A program made the translations under genes and the position numbers. Shown in pieces: positions 12,311 through 25,604 of a stretch of 64,000 nt of DNA (its first letter is position 1; each line of letters begins with the position of its first letter). Source of the DNA: Phytophthora quininea (taxonomy: Eukaryota > Oomycota > Peronosporomycetes > Peronosporales > Peronosporaceae); contig JAAVTG010000670.1 of NCBI GenBank assembly GCA_011947345.1, forward strand, positions 372,001 to 436,000, read 5' to 3'. A model generated the notes under the pieces. The model was not told the origin of the DNA and did no database searches. It saw nothing but the letters and a program-made list of their open reading frames with translations.

Positions 12311-15300
12311 TTATCTCTTGAGGTGGCTCACGTACTTGAGCGTCACGAAGATGGCGATCTGCACCACGACCCAGACGACCAGCAGCGCCGCCATGAACCT
12401 GTACTTGAGTCCTGGCCGGAAGTCGTACGTGTTCTCGATGAAGGCCGACACGGTCATGTTCTTGGTCGTGTTGCCTGAAGTGACGGCGATGATGTCGTGG
12501 TTGTCTCCGAATTGGATGCCCACCAGAGCAGCCAGCGAGTAACTCGACGGCATCAAGTACGTGAACCACTTGTAGCCGGGCTTCATGGCCGTACGGGGCA
12601 GTAGGTAGCCGCCGAAGAGGTTGAACAAGCACGACAAAGCTCCCACCGCCACGTTCGCCACCTTCTCGTTCGGCATCAGCACCGACATCCACTGACCCAC
12701 GTACGTGCACGCCGACGTGTAGAGGTAGAAGACGAACATGAAGAAGAAAAAGTCGCCGGCGTCGTTGCTCCAACTAACCAGCCAGTACTCGATGGTCACG
12801 AACAGGATGATCACCACGATCAGGTACGGGATCTCGGCGAACCACAGCGACAGACTGTACGGCAACGGGCCGTAGTAGCTCGACATGCGTTCACGGTAGA
12901 ACACGGCGCGCTCGGCGCACGTCACCTCCAGCACCGTCATGAGGTTGGTCACGCCGATGAAGTCCATGCTGTTGTAGATGAGACCGATGTGCGAGTTGAT
13001 CTTCTTGACGCTGCCAGCGGAGAGCTTGTAGAACGTGGTGCCGAAGATGATGGCGAAGATTGGGAACAGGAACACGCGCATGAAGTTGTACTGCGGGTTG
13101 CGCCAGTATGTCAGGCGCTGCTTCGTGGTCAGCTCCTTGAGCTGGTTCCAGAAGCCCGTGGCGATCGGACGGTAGTTCAGCGTCGAGTGGCGAACAAATT
13201 GGTCCGAAACTTCGCACAACTGCAGTGTGCGTTCGCGGTTCTGGCGGTACAGCTCACTGTTGGCATACTCTACCGAGTAGTCCTTCACGTCACGGCCGAT
13301 ACCAGCGCCGATCACCTCCAACATGTACGTGGCCGGGTTGTACTGCGGGCGGATCTCTTCTGTGCCAGGGATCGACGCAAAGTACTCCAACATCGTTACC
13401 GAGTCCACGCCGAGGTCGCCAAAGTACGCAGCGTAGCCTCCCTTCTGCAGCAGCAGCAGACCGTCGAACAGCTCGAAGATCGAGATGCTCGGCTGGTGGA
13501 TCGTGCACACCACAGTTCGACCCGTGCGGGCGATCGACTGCACGCCGCGCATCACAATCAAAGCCGACCGCGCGTCCAGACCACTCGTCGGCTCGTCCAG
13601 GAACAAGATGCTCGGGTTCGAGACCACCTCCACGCCAATGGTCAAGCGCTTCTTCTGCTCCACCGACAGACTCCCGACCATTTCACCAGCGATCGTTGTC
13701 AGCTCCAACAGCTCCAACGTCTCGTGCACCAGATTCATGCGCTCCTGCTCCGTGAACTCTGGGGGCAAGCGCAGGTTGGCCGAAAACACCAGCGCCTCGT
13801 AGATCGACGCGGCCTCCGAGTGGATGTCCATCTGCTCGCAGTACGCCGTGATGCGGCTGAAGTTGGCCGGGTCCTTGAGCTCCCCGTTGACGTAGATCTC
13901 GCCCTCAATGCGGCCCCCAGTTTTACGGCCGGCGATCACGTCCATCAGCGTCGTCTTGCCGGCACCGGTGGCGCCCATGAGTGCGACCATGCGGCCTGGC
14001 TCAAAGTGCGCCGTGATCTTCCGCAGTAGCTGCCTCTCTTCGCCCGATGGCAGTGTCACGTAGTAGTCCAAGTCCTTGACGCAGAGGTTGGAAGGGTGAA
14101 CGGCAGTCCGCCAGCCTTCACTTTCCCCTGCCATCCGTTTGTGCTGACGGAGTGCTCACTTCAACGTACACGTTGTGGTTCTCTTCTTCTTCCACGGCTT
14201 TGGCGCTCACTCCTTTGAACTTCTCGTATCGAATGTAGTGCAGCGCTAGAGCGTTGAACGTCGTGAAGGCAAAGTAGTAGACGATCAGGACGATGATGCC
14301 GAACCAAATGTAGTCCGTGCCTTGCTTGATCGAGAAGCTGTCCAGCCACGTCCTGCTCTGAGCAGCAGTGTATCGGCTGCTCGAGAACTCCGACAGCATA
14401 TTGGCACGAAGCGCCCACGAGATCGGAGAGAACCAGTACATCCAGATCCAGTAGTCGGGGATCAAGTCCGCCAAGATGATGTTGCCCGAGAACAACAGGA
14501 AGAAGCTCACCGAGATGGCAGCCAACGCCTGCCCGATTGTGATGCTTGGGGCAAGCGAGCTCAACAACGTCATGTAGGCACTGATGGCGTGCTGGAAGCA
14601 CAGCAGCACCAGGTAGAACACGATGTACTTCTCGAACGTGCGCGTCAAGCCACTCATGAAGTAGAAGAACGTGCCCAGGAAGAAGGACACGGCCATATTC
14701 ACCGGAATTTGCACCACGCTCTCAGCAATCGCATAGGACGACGTGCGGAAGAAGTTGCGTGGGCGTTGCTTGTAGAACACCTTGCGGAGTTGGAACGAGA
14801 TGGTGATCTGCTGCCACGCCTGACGCTGGAACAGCGCGATACTGAAGAAGATCATACGCAGGTAGTAGGAAGAGTTGACGTCGTAGTAGAGCATGCCCAT
14901 GACAATACCGATGATCAGGGCCTCGAACATCTTGCCCCACAACAGCGGCGGGTCTCGCAGCCACACCAATTTCTGGCGGTTCAACAGCAGCATCGTGCTG
15001 GGGATGAAGGCCAAGCCAAACTCCGACTTCTGCTTGGAGCGAGCCAGGTTCGCCACACTCTTGGCCTTCTTGAAGTCCTCGGCGTTTTCGAACTGGTGCT
15101 CGTTGAATCCCTTGCTGATGGCCTCGTGCGTCTTGCGGTAGATGTTGGACTGGCAAAAGAGGTTGTTGAAGTCCTCGGACGACACCGGCAGGCTCTTGCT
15201 CGCCACCTTGCCGTTGGCGTATCGTTGGCCTCGACCAGACGTCACTTCGATCAGGAAATCGGCCGGATCCACGCGAGGCGGGCAGCTGAAGCCACGCTCC

Positions 15301-16370
15301 TCGAAGTAGTCCAGGATCTCCGTCCTAGCTCCGTGATAGGTCAAATAGCCCTCGTTGATCATCAAGATGTCGTCGAACATCTCCACCACCTCGGGCGTCG
15401 GCTGCAGCAGCGCAATGACAGCCGATCCGCCCAGCGTCTTGCACCACATGCGCAGCGACTTGATGATGTCGAAGGTGGCAGCGCTATCGAGACCCGTGGA
15501 GATCTCATCGCATAGGAACAAGCTCTGGCCGCCCACCAGCACCTCGCCAATGGTCACACGCTTGCGTTCTCCGCCGCTGACACCTCGCAGCAGCGCGTCG
15601 CCCACCACCGTGTCGGCACATTCTTCTAGCCCCAAGATATTGATGAACAGCTCGGTTCGTAGCGCCGCAATGTCGCGCATCTCCTCCGGCTGGTCCTCCG
15701 GTCGCCCATTCACGCACGTGTCGGCGAACTTGAACGTCTCGCGCACCGTCAGCGTCGGGATGTGGTTGTCCGTCTGGTCCACGAGTCCAGCCAGCTTGAT
15801 CAGGTCGATCTCGTCGCCACGGAGACCCGAGTACAGGATCTCTCCGCCGATCTCGGTCTTGGAGTTGTCCTGCAGCTTGCCGGCCAGCGCCTTGAGGAAT
15901 GTCGACTTGCCTGAGCCGGGGTTGGCCAGGATCAGCGTCAGCGTGCCGGGCTTGATGATGCCGCTCATGGGTTGCAGCGCGTGCTTGGTGACCATCTTGG
16001 GGCGGTGCCAGGGGGTGAGGATGCCGCGCAAATGCGACCCCACGGTGCCATGATCCTCCACCGTGGCGGGCTTCTGCACCTTGAACGACAGGTTCTCGAA
16101 GCGCACCTCGGGCGTGGGCAGCTGGATGTTGACCTTGCGGGACAGGTGGTCGTACTTCTTGTAGAAGCGCTCGAGGCCGCCGTCCAGCATGGCCTCCAGG
16201 TTGTCGGCGCGCAAGGTGCTGTAGTGACTGGCCATGGTGTCGCGGTACGAGTCCTGCAGGCTGCGGAAGTTGAGCGAGCGGTAGACGTCGGGCACGTCCT
16301 CCTGGTCGCCGCCCTCGGGCTGCAGGAGCTTCATCTTGGCCTCCTCCGTGGCCGCGTCCTCCTTGGACAT
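12311..16370 (-). CDS. full-size PDR/ABCG transporter, copy A
   Basis: About 1,352 codons in the order NBD1-TMD1-NBD2-TMD2, the reverse layout typical of pleiotropic drug resistance exporters at the plasma membrane. NBD1 has Walker A ANPGSGKST (about residue 150), signature VSGGERKRV and Walker B LFLCDEISTGLD. NBD2 has GATGAGKTT (about 800), a degenerate signature LSVEQKKR and LFLDEPTSGLD. Each TMD shows about six hydrophobic helices. I chose the ATG at 16368-16370 because the peptide LLQPEGGD..VPDVYRSLNFRSL matches the starts of the other copies; the frame is open upstream to 16502. The frame is interrupted in the inter-half linker at 14125-14128 and 14094-14096, each consistent with one missing base in a C/G run. 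This copy is intact at the codon where B-E are altered (near 15845). Confidence 0.9.
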
Positions 16371-17514
16371 CGTGCGTGGGGCTTGGTCGGGCTTGGAGAC
16401 TTGTGCACCGGGCGAGGAATTGAGGAGTGAGCGATTTGACTCGCGTGGCGGCGTGGCAGCGTGGCGGCGTGGCAGCGAGGCGGCGAGACCCAGCAGCGTC
16501 ATTCGACCCAGGGCGACATACTAGGTTTTGTATGCAGGTTGAAGTGGGATTGCAAGAGGGTTCAGAAGGACATCACGCGTGTCAGAGACCGGCCTTTCGG
16601 ACCCCTGTCGCGTGCACGCCAACAGATGGTTGCCCCGAGAAACACGTTACCGCCAGACTTGCCCGCTGGAGGAAACCTTGGATTCGAGCGGGGTGGGGTG
16701 AATGGCACGAGCTGGGGCGCACGCTGTCGTATCGTGTAGCGTACAGGGCGGCTCTGTCGTCGGAGCTCCACCATCGCTCGGTCTCCGCTGCCAGGGTTAG
16801 ACCGCATCATTTGCTGGAAGATCGCAAAAAATGAGCAAGTCCTTCTTTGGATTAATTGGAGGACACTGCAGATGCGCTCTATGCCTGTGCAGATTGCGCC
16901 GTCGTGGCTGAAAGCGGCACAAGCCGTTGTGGAGAGCGCGCCTCTCGACGGCGACCGGCTGCCGTGGTCAAGCTGCACGCGCGGCTTCATGCGGTACTTG
17001 ACCAACACGCTAGCTGTCACGCACACCCGCGGCATCACCAGACAGCGTGTCTCCTCATCCATTCTGACTCGCAGCGCCACAATCGGAGCGCCCAGCCAGG
17101 CAACCTCACGCAGCAGTCACGTCGCCGTCCATGACACGGAGCACATGCCGCTGCCTGCTGCCCTGCAGCGTGGCTGGGCTCCTCGGGGGCAATTTTCGCG
17201 GCGCTGCAGGCAAAAAGCGGCAACATATTCCAGGTGACAGGTGTCAGTCATGCTCATTTGCTCTTCACGCTCACCCTCTTCTACGCCTTGCCGTCTCTGA
17301 ACCCCTCGACAGAATAGAGCTGCTTCATCGGCACGCTTGCTCAGCAAGGAGAGGCCCGCGGCCGCGGCAAATCGCGCAGACATCACGTGCAAGACGGACA
17401 AGGAAAGCTTTTTCATCGTGTGTGGGGGGCAACTTCAACATGGAGATGGGCAACAAGTGCCCTTGGCTCACCGCCCCGGGGCACTTTCCAAGTTGCCGTG
17501 CACGTTTTGGATCG
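16371..17514. other. divergent intergenic region between ABC copy A and the F-box gene
   Basis: About 1.1 kb between outward-facing starts, so promoters for both are expected. A GC-rich minisatellite lies close to the ABC start. Open frames here (for example 16856-17134 +) have no recognisable content. An alternative in-frame ATG for the F-box gene lies at 17440. Confidence 0.4.
16445..16485. repeat. short GC-rich minisatellite
   Basis: A 16-bp unit, GTGGCGGCGTGGCAGC, occurs twice in tandem (16445-16460, 16461-16476) with a partial third copy. It lies about 75 bp upstream of the start of ABC copy A, in its probable 5' UTR. Confidence 0.7.
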
Positions 17515-18530
17515 ATGCGGCTGGAGGAGCTGCCGGAGGAGGTGGTGGCGGCGCTGTGCGGCTTCCTGTCGGGCTTCGACGCCTTCCAGCTCTCGCACAC
17601 GAGCGGGTGGTGGCTGCGGCTGCTGTCGGACGGGCTGCTCTGGCACGAGCGCCTCGTGCACGGGCCGATCCCGGAGAACCAGCGGCACCTGCTGCACACG
17701 TGGAAGCGGCGCTACGTGCTGGCGCGCTCCATGCGCTTCCACGGACTCGGCTCGGACGACAACGACGAGCTGGCGCGGGCCTCGTTCGCCTGCGTCGAGT
17801 ACCCGCCGCCCACGGACTGGGGGCAGTTCCGCCGCATGTACTTTGCGCTGCGCACGCTGTACGACGAGAGCTTCAGCTTCGACCTGTGGTTCAGTCTGCT
17901 ACCGCCCAACAAGGAGGACGCAGCGCGATCGCCGCCGCCGTACTGGGGCGGTGTCATCTTCGGCCTGCAGTCAGACGAGCGCAAGAGCAGTCACTGGCCG
18001 CAGTACCACCAGCAGTTCGTCATGGTGGACTCGAAGCGCAACCTGTACTGCTCGGTGCTGGACGCCAAGAAGGTGGTGGCACCGAGCCTGCGCAGCGAGC
18101 GCTGGTATCATCTCGTGCTGACCTACGACCGCGAGCGGCAGCGCCAAGACGTCTTCGTGGACGGCGACTGCGTGTGGTCGACGAACGGTGCGCCCCACCG
18201 CGAATGGCAGCACCTTTGCACGAGCAGGTGGGCACGGGGTATGTCACCGCCGGCGGAGAGGACTTCCCGCACGCCGAGTTCACGGGCTGGTACGGCTTCA
18301 ACGGCCTGCTGGACGAGTTCCGGTTCTACAGCGGCGTGTTGCCCAGCGAAGACGTGCGGCATCTCGCTCGCGGCGGCGAGCTGTCTCCGAAGCGGCTGCA
18401 GGGCACCATGAAGTACCCGGGGCTGCGAGGCCCGCAGTCGCGCATCAACGTGGAGCTCGTGAGCTGCACGCGGCCGTCCGAGGGCAGGCCCGTCGAGGTC
18501 CTGCCCGCCAGCAGAGCTCGCGCGACGTGA
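17515..18530 (+). CDS. F-box protein with a LamG/concanavalin-like C-terminal domain
   Basis: The start ATG 17515 places an F-box at the N-terminus: MRLEELPEEVVAALCGFLSG followed by LSHTSGWWLRLLSD and LLWHERL. From about residue 90 the protein looks like a concanavalin-A-like (LamG) sandwich: SFSFDLWFSLLPP, RWYHLVLTYDRERQRQDVFV, and near the end GWYGFNGLLDEFRFYSGVL. F-box proteins recruit targets to SCF ubiquitin ligases; a sugar- or protein-binding LamG fold as substrate receptor is inference. The frame shifts at 18215-18217 (TTT); one added T restores HLLHEQVGTGYVTAGG and joins the two halves. The stop is at 18528-18530. An alternative start at 17440 would add 25 residues. Confidence 0.7.
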
Positions 18531-21129
18531 GCGACGGTATCTAGACCAGATACTGTTGTCGTCAACGTCGGTTCAAGTAATAGTATTTCTGCGTACGAGA
18601 CGGGACTTGTTCCGGCCTTTTACCCATCACCATCGCAAAAGAGTGGATTCGCGGCTGAGGCTCGCTTCACGGCAAGTTGCCCTGCAAGGCGAGGTGAGGA
18701 GGCAAGGCGAGCAAGTGTACAAACTGTTGCTTGTGGAGGCTCGACTTGACCAGCAGAAGGCGAGGCGAGAAGACCAGGCGAGATGGCATGGATAGACAGA
18801 CAGCAGAGCAAACGAACGATGGATCAAGGGGCGTGAAAACCTCCAGTGTGGGCTCGGCTCGCCTGATAGCAGAGACCTGGTCCGTGATTCAGCGTGTTGA
18901 ATGATCTCTCAGCACACGGGATACGAAGCCCACGCTCGATTCAGTCGTGGCATCGCCTCGATTGCACGGCGGGACCCGTTCCGATCGCAAGTGCGGCCAG
19001 GATTGAAGAGGAGCTGCCCATGCTCGTCTGCGGCGCAACGCCTCGAGATGCATGCGTCCAACGCGTTTTCGTCGCTGGAAGGCCATTGCGGAAGCTGTTG
19101 GCCCGTGGCCGACAAGGTTGCCGCAGCGCGCGGAAGTTCCGGCCTGCACGATCCTGGAGATGCGAGATTGCACAAAAAGGCAAGTCGGCACTCGCGGTCA
19201 TCGTGGATCGACAAGGGTCACGACGCTGGTCTGTTGCGCGTGGCGAAGGCTCACTGGAGGCGTTGCAGGCCGCCATTGCCGTGCTGATACGACGAACTGC
19301 TCGCGTCAAGCGCGCCGCAAAGTGTTCATGTCAAAATTGGGCAAATCGGATCCCAATTTAATATCTTTCTCAATTTTGGGTGCCAAATGGGTACATTACA
19401 GGGAAAGTGCATTCTAGGTGCGATAAAAGGACATTGTAGAGTGCACGCTCCGGTCGAGCATAGCACCCACGAGCGCTTCGTGCGTGCTGTGCTCCGAGGT
19501 GAACGCACACGGCACCATGCGGTTGTGGCCGCAGACACCTCCGCTCACGCTTCGCTTGCGCACATGCCATCGCGAGGGAATGCAGCCGGCGGCAGCCAAT
19601 AACGAGCCCCACCAACCTTCCCGTGGACAAGCGCGCTTTAGAGTTTTAAGCGCTTAAAATGGAAGTGCGAGTGATGGTCAGCAAGTTGAACTTTTGGCGT
19701 GGTCAACGAAGGCCTGCGATTGACGCGCAAAGCCCTCCGCGTCGCGCTTCATTCGGCTCGAGATGCAATTGAAAGCAATGCCGATCACCCTCTCCTTCTG
19801 GTGCAAAATGCTGGATCCAAAAGGCCGGCCGAGAAAGCACCAGCGCCAACCACTGCGCTCAATCCACTCCTAGCGCGCGGGCTGCAGAGAGATTCGCTAG
19901 CACTGGTATATAGCATCGGGGACTGGCACTGCAAGCGATATACACGGTGCACGCATCGCCGACCAGATGCGCCAGACTCTCCATTTTCACGAGGGGAAGA
20001 TTGGCGGGCCGTATGTATCGCTCTTCTTGAGCGTTCTTGGAATGGGAAGCACGTCGCGACGGCACAGCAGGATGCAGCATTGAGCTCTGCTGCACGGCGA
20101 GCTGGGCTCTTCGCGTTGAGCACTGGGGCAAGAGATTAACGTTTAATTTACTACGTGTCGTAACGCGACTAGCTCACATACGTCTGCCAGCACCGCAAAA
20201 AAGCCCGCGCAGGTCACGAAGAAGAGGCCTGACGGACAGCTCGCTGTATGACGGGGTACTCGCCCGCAATCTTGCACCGGGAGGGCCGAAGGCAGCTTTG
20301 GTTCACGGAGAGTAAGATGGTTGAGCAGTGACGGCGAATGTTCAGGAGGACTCGGCTGTTTGAAAGAAAAAAATCCTCGCGCGCCTGTCCCATGCACGTA
20401 TGCACTTTTCCATATGAAAAAATATTTGTGGCCGAACAAAAGATATCCGAGACCGCGGCAATTGTGACACCTCCTGTTGCCACGCTGGCCACGACGAGGA
20501 GCTCGTCTAACTTGACGTCCTCGACGCAGCCCTCAGCCTCTCCTCTGCCTTCTTTTGGAGCGGCCTCGGCCTCCTCGGGCTCCGAGCCCGAGGCGGCACT
20601 TCCTGCAGGTTGCGAGCGGACGCGCGCTTTGATTTGTCGCTTGATTTGCTGATCAAAGGCAAGACACCGTCTGAATAGGCCGGAACAAGCGCGGCCCCAA
20701 GGCCCAGCTGTTTCCCATCGACACCATTCAACACCCCAGTTTTCACAGGGGTGCTCTTGGCACGCTCAGCTATTATACTTGTTGCTTTGCGGGGCTGAGC
20801 GCCAGGCCCAGGCTCTGCTTTCCGTCGGTCTCCGACACGGACGCAGACGCAGCGCTGTTAAAACTGAAGTGTCTGATCTGCCTCTGGACCGCCTCTTTGC
20901 GTCCGATCGTTGCATCGCCACTGAAACACTGCCACGTACTTGCCGTGTCCCCGAGACGCCCATCAAAAACCTGCCCTCCTGCCTGCCGCTTCCAGAGCCC
21001 CTCGCTGCTCGGACTCCGAGTCGGGGTCCTCGAAGCTCCGCATCGTCCGGCCACTCTGCAATTTGCTCGGCGCGACGCAAGTTGGACCCCACGCCCCCGA
21101 ATCGTAGAGCCCAAGTCGACCCGCCGACC
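18531..21129. other. 2.6-kb gap with no supported gene
   Basis: No open frame here shows a domain or coding bias I can defend. A perfect 16-bp palindrome TTTTAAGCGCTTAAAA lies at 19644-19659. AT-richer sequence around 19320-19440 could be an old repeat. The last few hundred bases should contain the promoter and 5' UTR of ABC copy B. Confidence 0.4.
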
Positions 21130-24100
21130 ATGGCCGAGGACCAAGCCAAGCCCGCGGCCAGCAACACCAACCTGCTGCAGCCGGAGGTCAACGACAATGG
21201 CGAGCAGGTGCCCGAGGTCTACCGCTCGCTCAACTTCCGCAGCCTGCAGGACCCGTACTCCCACTCGCGCGACACCATGGCCAGCCGCTACTCGACGCTG
21301 CGCGCCGACGACCTCGACACGATGCTCAGCGGCGGCCTCGAGCGCTTCTACAAGAAGTACGACCACCTGTCCCGCAAGATCAACCTGCAGCTGCCGACCC
21401 CCGAGGTGCGCTTCGAGAACCTGTCCTTCTCGGTGCAGGTGCCGGCCAAGGCCGGCCCTCACGGCACGGTGGGGTCGCACCTGGCGCAGATCTTCACGCC
21501 GTGGGAGAAGGTGCCCATGACCACCAAGCACGCGCTGCACCCGATGAGCGGCATCATCAAGCCGGGCTCCATGACGCTGATCCTGGCCAATCCGGGCGCC
21601 GGCAAGTCGACGTTCCTCAAGGCGCTGGCCGGCAAGCTGCAGGACAACGCCAAGACCGAGATCGGGGAGAGATCCTGTACTCGGGTCCGCGGTGATGAGA
21701 TCGACCTGATCAAGCTGGCTGGACTCGTGGACCAGACGGACAACCACATCCCGACGCTGACGGTGCGCGAGACGTTCAAGTTCGCCGACATGTGCGTGAA
21801 CGGGCGACCGGAGGACCAGCCGGAGGAGATGCGAGAGATCGCGGCGCTGCGCACGGAGCTGTTCCTCAACATTCTGGGTCTGGAGAACTGCGCCGACACT
21901 GTTGTTGGTGACGCGCTGCTGCGCGGTGTCAGCGGTGGTGAGCGCAAGCGTGTGACCGTGGGCGAGGTGCTTGTCGGTGGGCAGAGTCTGTTCCTGTGTG
22001 ATGAAATCTCTACGGGTCTCGATAGTGCCGCCACGTTCGACATCATCAAGTCGATGCGTACTTGGTGCAAGACGCTGGGTGGATCGGTCATTGTGGCCTT
22101 GCTGCAGCCGACGCCCGAGGTGGTGGAGATGTTTGACGACATCTTGATGATCAACGAGGGCCACATGGTGTACCACGGTCCCCGTACTGAGATCTTGAGC
22201 TACTTCGAGGGACACGGATTTACATGCCCGCCTCGTGTTGACCCGGCTGATTTCCTTATTGAGGTGACGTCTGGCCGTGGTCACCGTTATTCCAACGGCA
22301 GCGTTCCCCACAAGGACATGGCCGTCACGTCGGAGGACTTCAACAACCTGTTCTGCCAGTCGAGCATCTACAAACAGACGCACGAAGCGATCAGCAAGGG
22401 ATTCAACGAGCACCAGTTCGAAAACGCCGAGGACTTCAAGAAGGCCAAGAGTGTGGCGAACCTGGCTCGCTCCAAGCAGCAATCGGAGTTTGGTTTGGCC
22501 TTCATGCCGAGCACCATGCTGCTGCTCAACCGCCAGAAATTGGTGTGGCTGCGTGATCCCCCGCTGCTGTGGGGCAAGCTGATTGAAGGTCTCGTCATCG
22601 GTCTTGTCATGGGCATGATCTACTTCAACGTCAGCTCGGCGTACTACCTGCGTATGATCTTCTTCAGTATCGCGTTGTTCCAGCGCCAGGCGTGGCAGCA
22701 GATCACCATCTCGTTCCAACTCCGCAAGGTGTTCTACAAGCAGCGTCCGCGCAACTTTTTCCGCACGACGTCGTACGCCATTGCGGAGAGTGTGGTGCAG
22801 ATCCCGGTGAATGTGGCGGTGTCGTTCATTCTCGGTACGATCTTCTACTTCATGAGCAACCTGACGCGCACGTTCCAGGAGTACATCGTGTTCTACCTGG
22901 TGCTGCTGTGCTTCCAACACGCCATTATCGCGTACATGACGATGCTGAGCTCTCTGTCGCCGAGCATCACGGTGGGTCAGGCACTGGCGTCGATCTCGGT
23001 GAGCTTCTTCCTGCTGTTCTCGGGCAACATCATCTTGGCGGACCTGATCCCGGACTACTGGATCTGGATGTACTGGTTCTCTCCGATCTCGTGGGCTCTG
23101 CGCAGTAACATGCTGTCGGAGTTCTCGAGCGACCGATACACTTCTGCCCAGAGCCGAACCCTGCTGGACAGCTTCTCCATTTCGCAGGGCAAGGAGTACA
23201 TTTGGTTTGGTATCATCGTCCTGGCGGCGTACTACTTTGTCTTCACGACGCTGAACGGTCTGGCGCTCCACTACATCCGGTACGAGAAGTACAAGGGTGT
23301 GAGTGAAGGCGCTGACGGACAACGCATCGGAGGAAGACAACGTGTACGTCAAGGTGAGCACCCCGGTGCTGGTGAGAACGGCTCAAAGCCCAGCCAGAAC
23401 AGTGGACTACCATTCACGCCGTCGAACCTGTGCATCAAGGACCTGGAGTACTTTGTCACGCTGCCGTCGGGCGAGGAGAAGCAGCTACTGCGGGGAATCA
23501 CGGCCCACTTCGAGCCGGGCCGCATGGTCGCGCTCATGGGCGCCACCGGTGCCGGCAAGACGACGCTGATGGACGTGATCGCCGGCCGTAAGACGGGTGG
23601 CCGCATCGTGGGCGACATCATCGTGAACGGCGAGCCGAAGAACCCGGCCAACTTCAGCCGCATCACGGCGTACTGCGAGCAGATGGACATCCACTCGGAG
23701 GCCGCGTCGATCTACGAGGCGCTGGTGTTCTCTGCGAACCTGCGTCTGCCGCCCAACTTCACGGAGGAGGAGCGCATGAACTTGGTGCACGAGACGTTGG
23801 ATCTGCTGGAGCTGTCGGCGATTTCGAGCGAGATGGTAGGGAGTCTGTCGGTGGAGCAGAAGAAGCGCGTGACGATCGGCGTGGAGGTGGTGGCGAACCC
23901 GAGCATCTTGTTCCTGGACGAGCCGACGAGTGGTCTGGACGCGCGGTCGGCTTTGATTGTGATGCGCGGCGTGCAGTCGATCGCCCGCACGGGTCGGACG
24001 GTGCTGTGCACGATCCACCAGCCGAGCATCTCGATCTTCGAGCTGTTCGACGGTCTGCTGCTGCTGCAGAAGGGCGGCTACACGGCATACTTCGGCGACC

Positions 24101-25202
24101 TGGGAGTGGACTCTGTGAAGATGCTGGAGTACTTTGCGTCGATCCCCGGCACGATGGAGATCCGCCCGCAGTACAACCCGGCCACGTACATGTTGGAGGT
24201 GATCGGCGCTGGTATCGGCCGTGACGTCAAGGACTACTCGGTAGAGTATGCCAACAGCCCGCTGTGCCGCTCGAACCGCGAGCGTACGCTTGAGTTGGCT
24301 GAGGTTTCGGACGATTTGTTCGCCACTCGACGCTGAACTACCGTCCGATCGCCACGGGCTTCTGGAACCAGCTCAAGGCTCTGACGGTTAAGCAGCAGCT
24401 GACGTACTGGCGCAACCCGCAGTACAACTTCATGCGCATGTTCCTCTTCCCGTTGTTTGCCATCATCTTCGGCACGACGTTCTACCAGCTATCGGCTGAC
24501 AGTGTGAAGCGTATCAACTCGCACATCGGTCTCATCTACAACAGCATGGACTTCATCGGCGTCATCAACCTCATGACGGTGCTGGAGGTGACGTGTGCCG
24601 AGCGTGCCGTGTTCTACCGCGAGCGCATGTCGAACTACTACGGCCCGCTGCCGTACAGTCTGTCGCTGTGGTTCGCCGAGGTCCCATACCTGATCGTGGT
24701 GATCATCCTGTTCGTGACGATCGAGTACTGGCTGGTGGGCTGGAGCTCGAACGGTGGCGACTTCCTCTTCTTCCTGTTCGTCTTCTACCTGTACACGTCG
24801 GTGTGCACGTACGTGGGCCAGTGGATGTCTGCGCTGATGCCGAACGAGAAGGTGGCGAACGTGGCGGTGGGTGCGCTGTCGTGTCTGTTCAACTTGTTCA
24901 GCGGCTACTTGCTGCCTCGCACGGCCATGAAGGCTGGCTACAAGTGGTTCTCGTACTTGATGCCGTCGAGCTACTCTTTGGCTGCTCTGGTGGGCGTGCA
25001 GTTCGGCGACAACCAGGACATCATCACGGTGACTTCTGGCAACACCTCGACGGACATGACGGTGTCCGACTACATCGAGAGCATCTATGACTTCCGGCCG
25101 TCGCGCAAGTACAACTTCATGGTCGGCCTGATCGTGATCTGGGCGGTGCTGCAGGTGGCTATCTACCTCACGTTCAAGTACGTGAGCCACCTCAAGAGAT
25201 AA
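21130..25202 (+). CDS. full-size PDR/ABCG transporter, copy B (frame-altered)
   Basis: Same NBD1-TMD1-NBD2-TMD2 architecture as copy A, about 1,357 codons from ATG 21130 (MAEDQAKPAASNTNLLQPE). Walker A of NBD1 reads NPGAGKST and that of NBD2 GATGAGKTT. The frame stays open to 24336 because two sets of indels cancel. At 21664 one base and near 21690 two bases are missing relative to copy A, giving IGERSCTRVRGDE in place of IGGEILYSGLRGDE. At 23304 two bases and near 23374 one base are missing, rewriting part of the linker. An uncompensated one-base loss at 24313-24314 (GATTT for GAATTT in copy C) then splits off the last TMD, which continues in another frame to 25202. Near-identical to copy C from about 21345 to 24950. 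Either a damaged gene or consensus error. Confidence 0.85.
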
Positions 25203-25604
25203 GTCATTACGGCTGATAGCTGCCGCCTAACCTGATGCCAAGTCAAGTCGACTTCGACAGCAGCGAAGGGATAGCTGCAGCTACATAACTTTGCTTTTTC
25301 AAAGTAGCTTTTCTGTTTGTTCTTCCAACAACTGTGCTGTATTTGATCTGCGGTCTTGTGTTTTCGCGCTCTGAGATTTCGGTGGTGGTTCCTAACGATT
25401 TCAGATATCTTCAGTCTGAGCGCGGACAATGAAAGTGTTCCCGGTGTCTGTTGTGGAGATGGACGTCGATGTCGATGCCATTGGACGTATCGACAGTCAG
25501 CAGTAGCTTACTCGAAAAATGTTCAGCACCTGACGAAGACTGAATTGTGCGCGGAGAACACTTTTCGATTTGGAGCTTGCTTCTGGTTGAATTCACACCT
25601 AGTG

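Noticed and set aside
14094..14134. Programmed frameshifting or two half-transporters in ABC copy A
   Set aside because: Two short-run losses explain the break, and the linker motif GGLPFTPSNLC is restored by adding them. No slippery site with a structure was seen.
18531..21129. Hidden tRNA or 5S rRNA genes
   Set aside because: No A-box/B-box pair or cloverleaf could be supported by eye. A tRNAscan run would settle this.
20773..23361. 862-codon open frame on the minus strand opposite ABC copy B
   Set aside because: It is an Arg/His/Val-rich antisense shadow of GC-rich PDR codons. The same shadow appears opposite every PDR copy.
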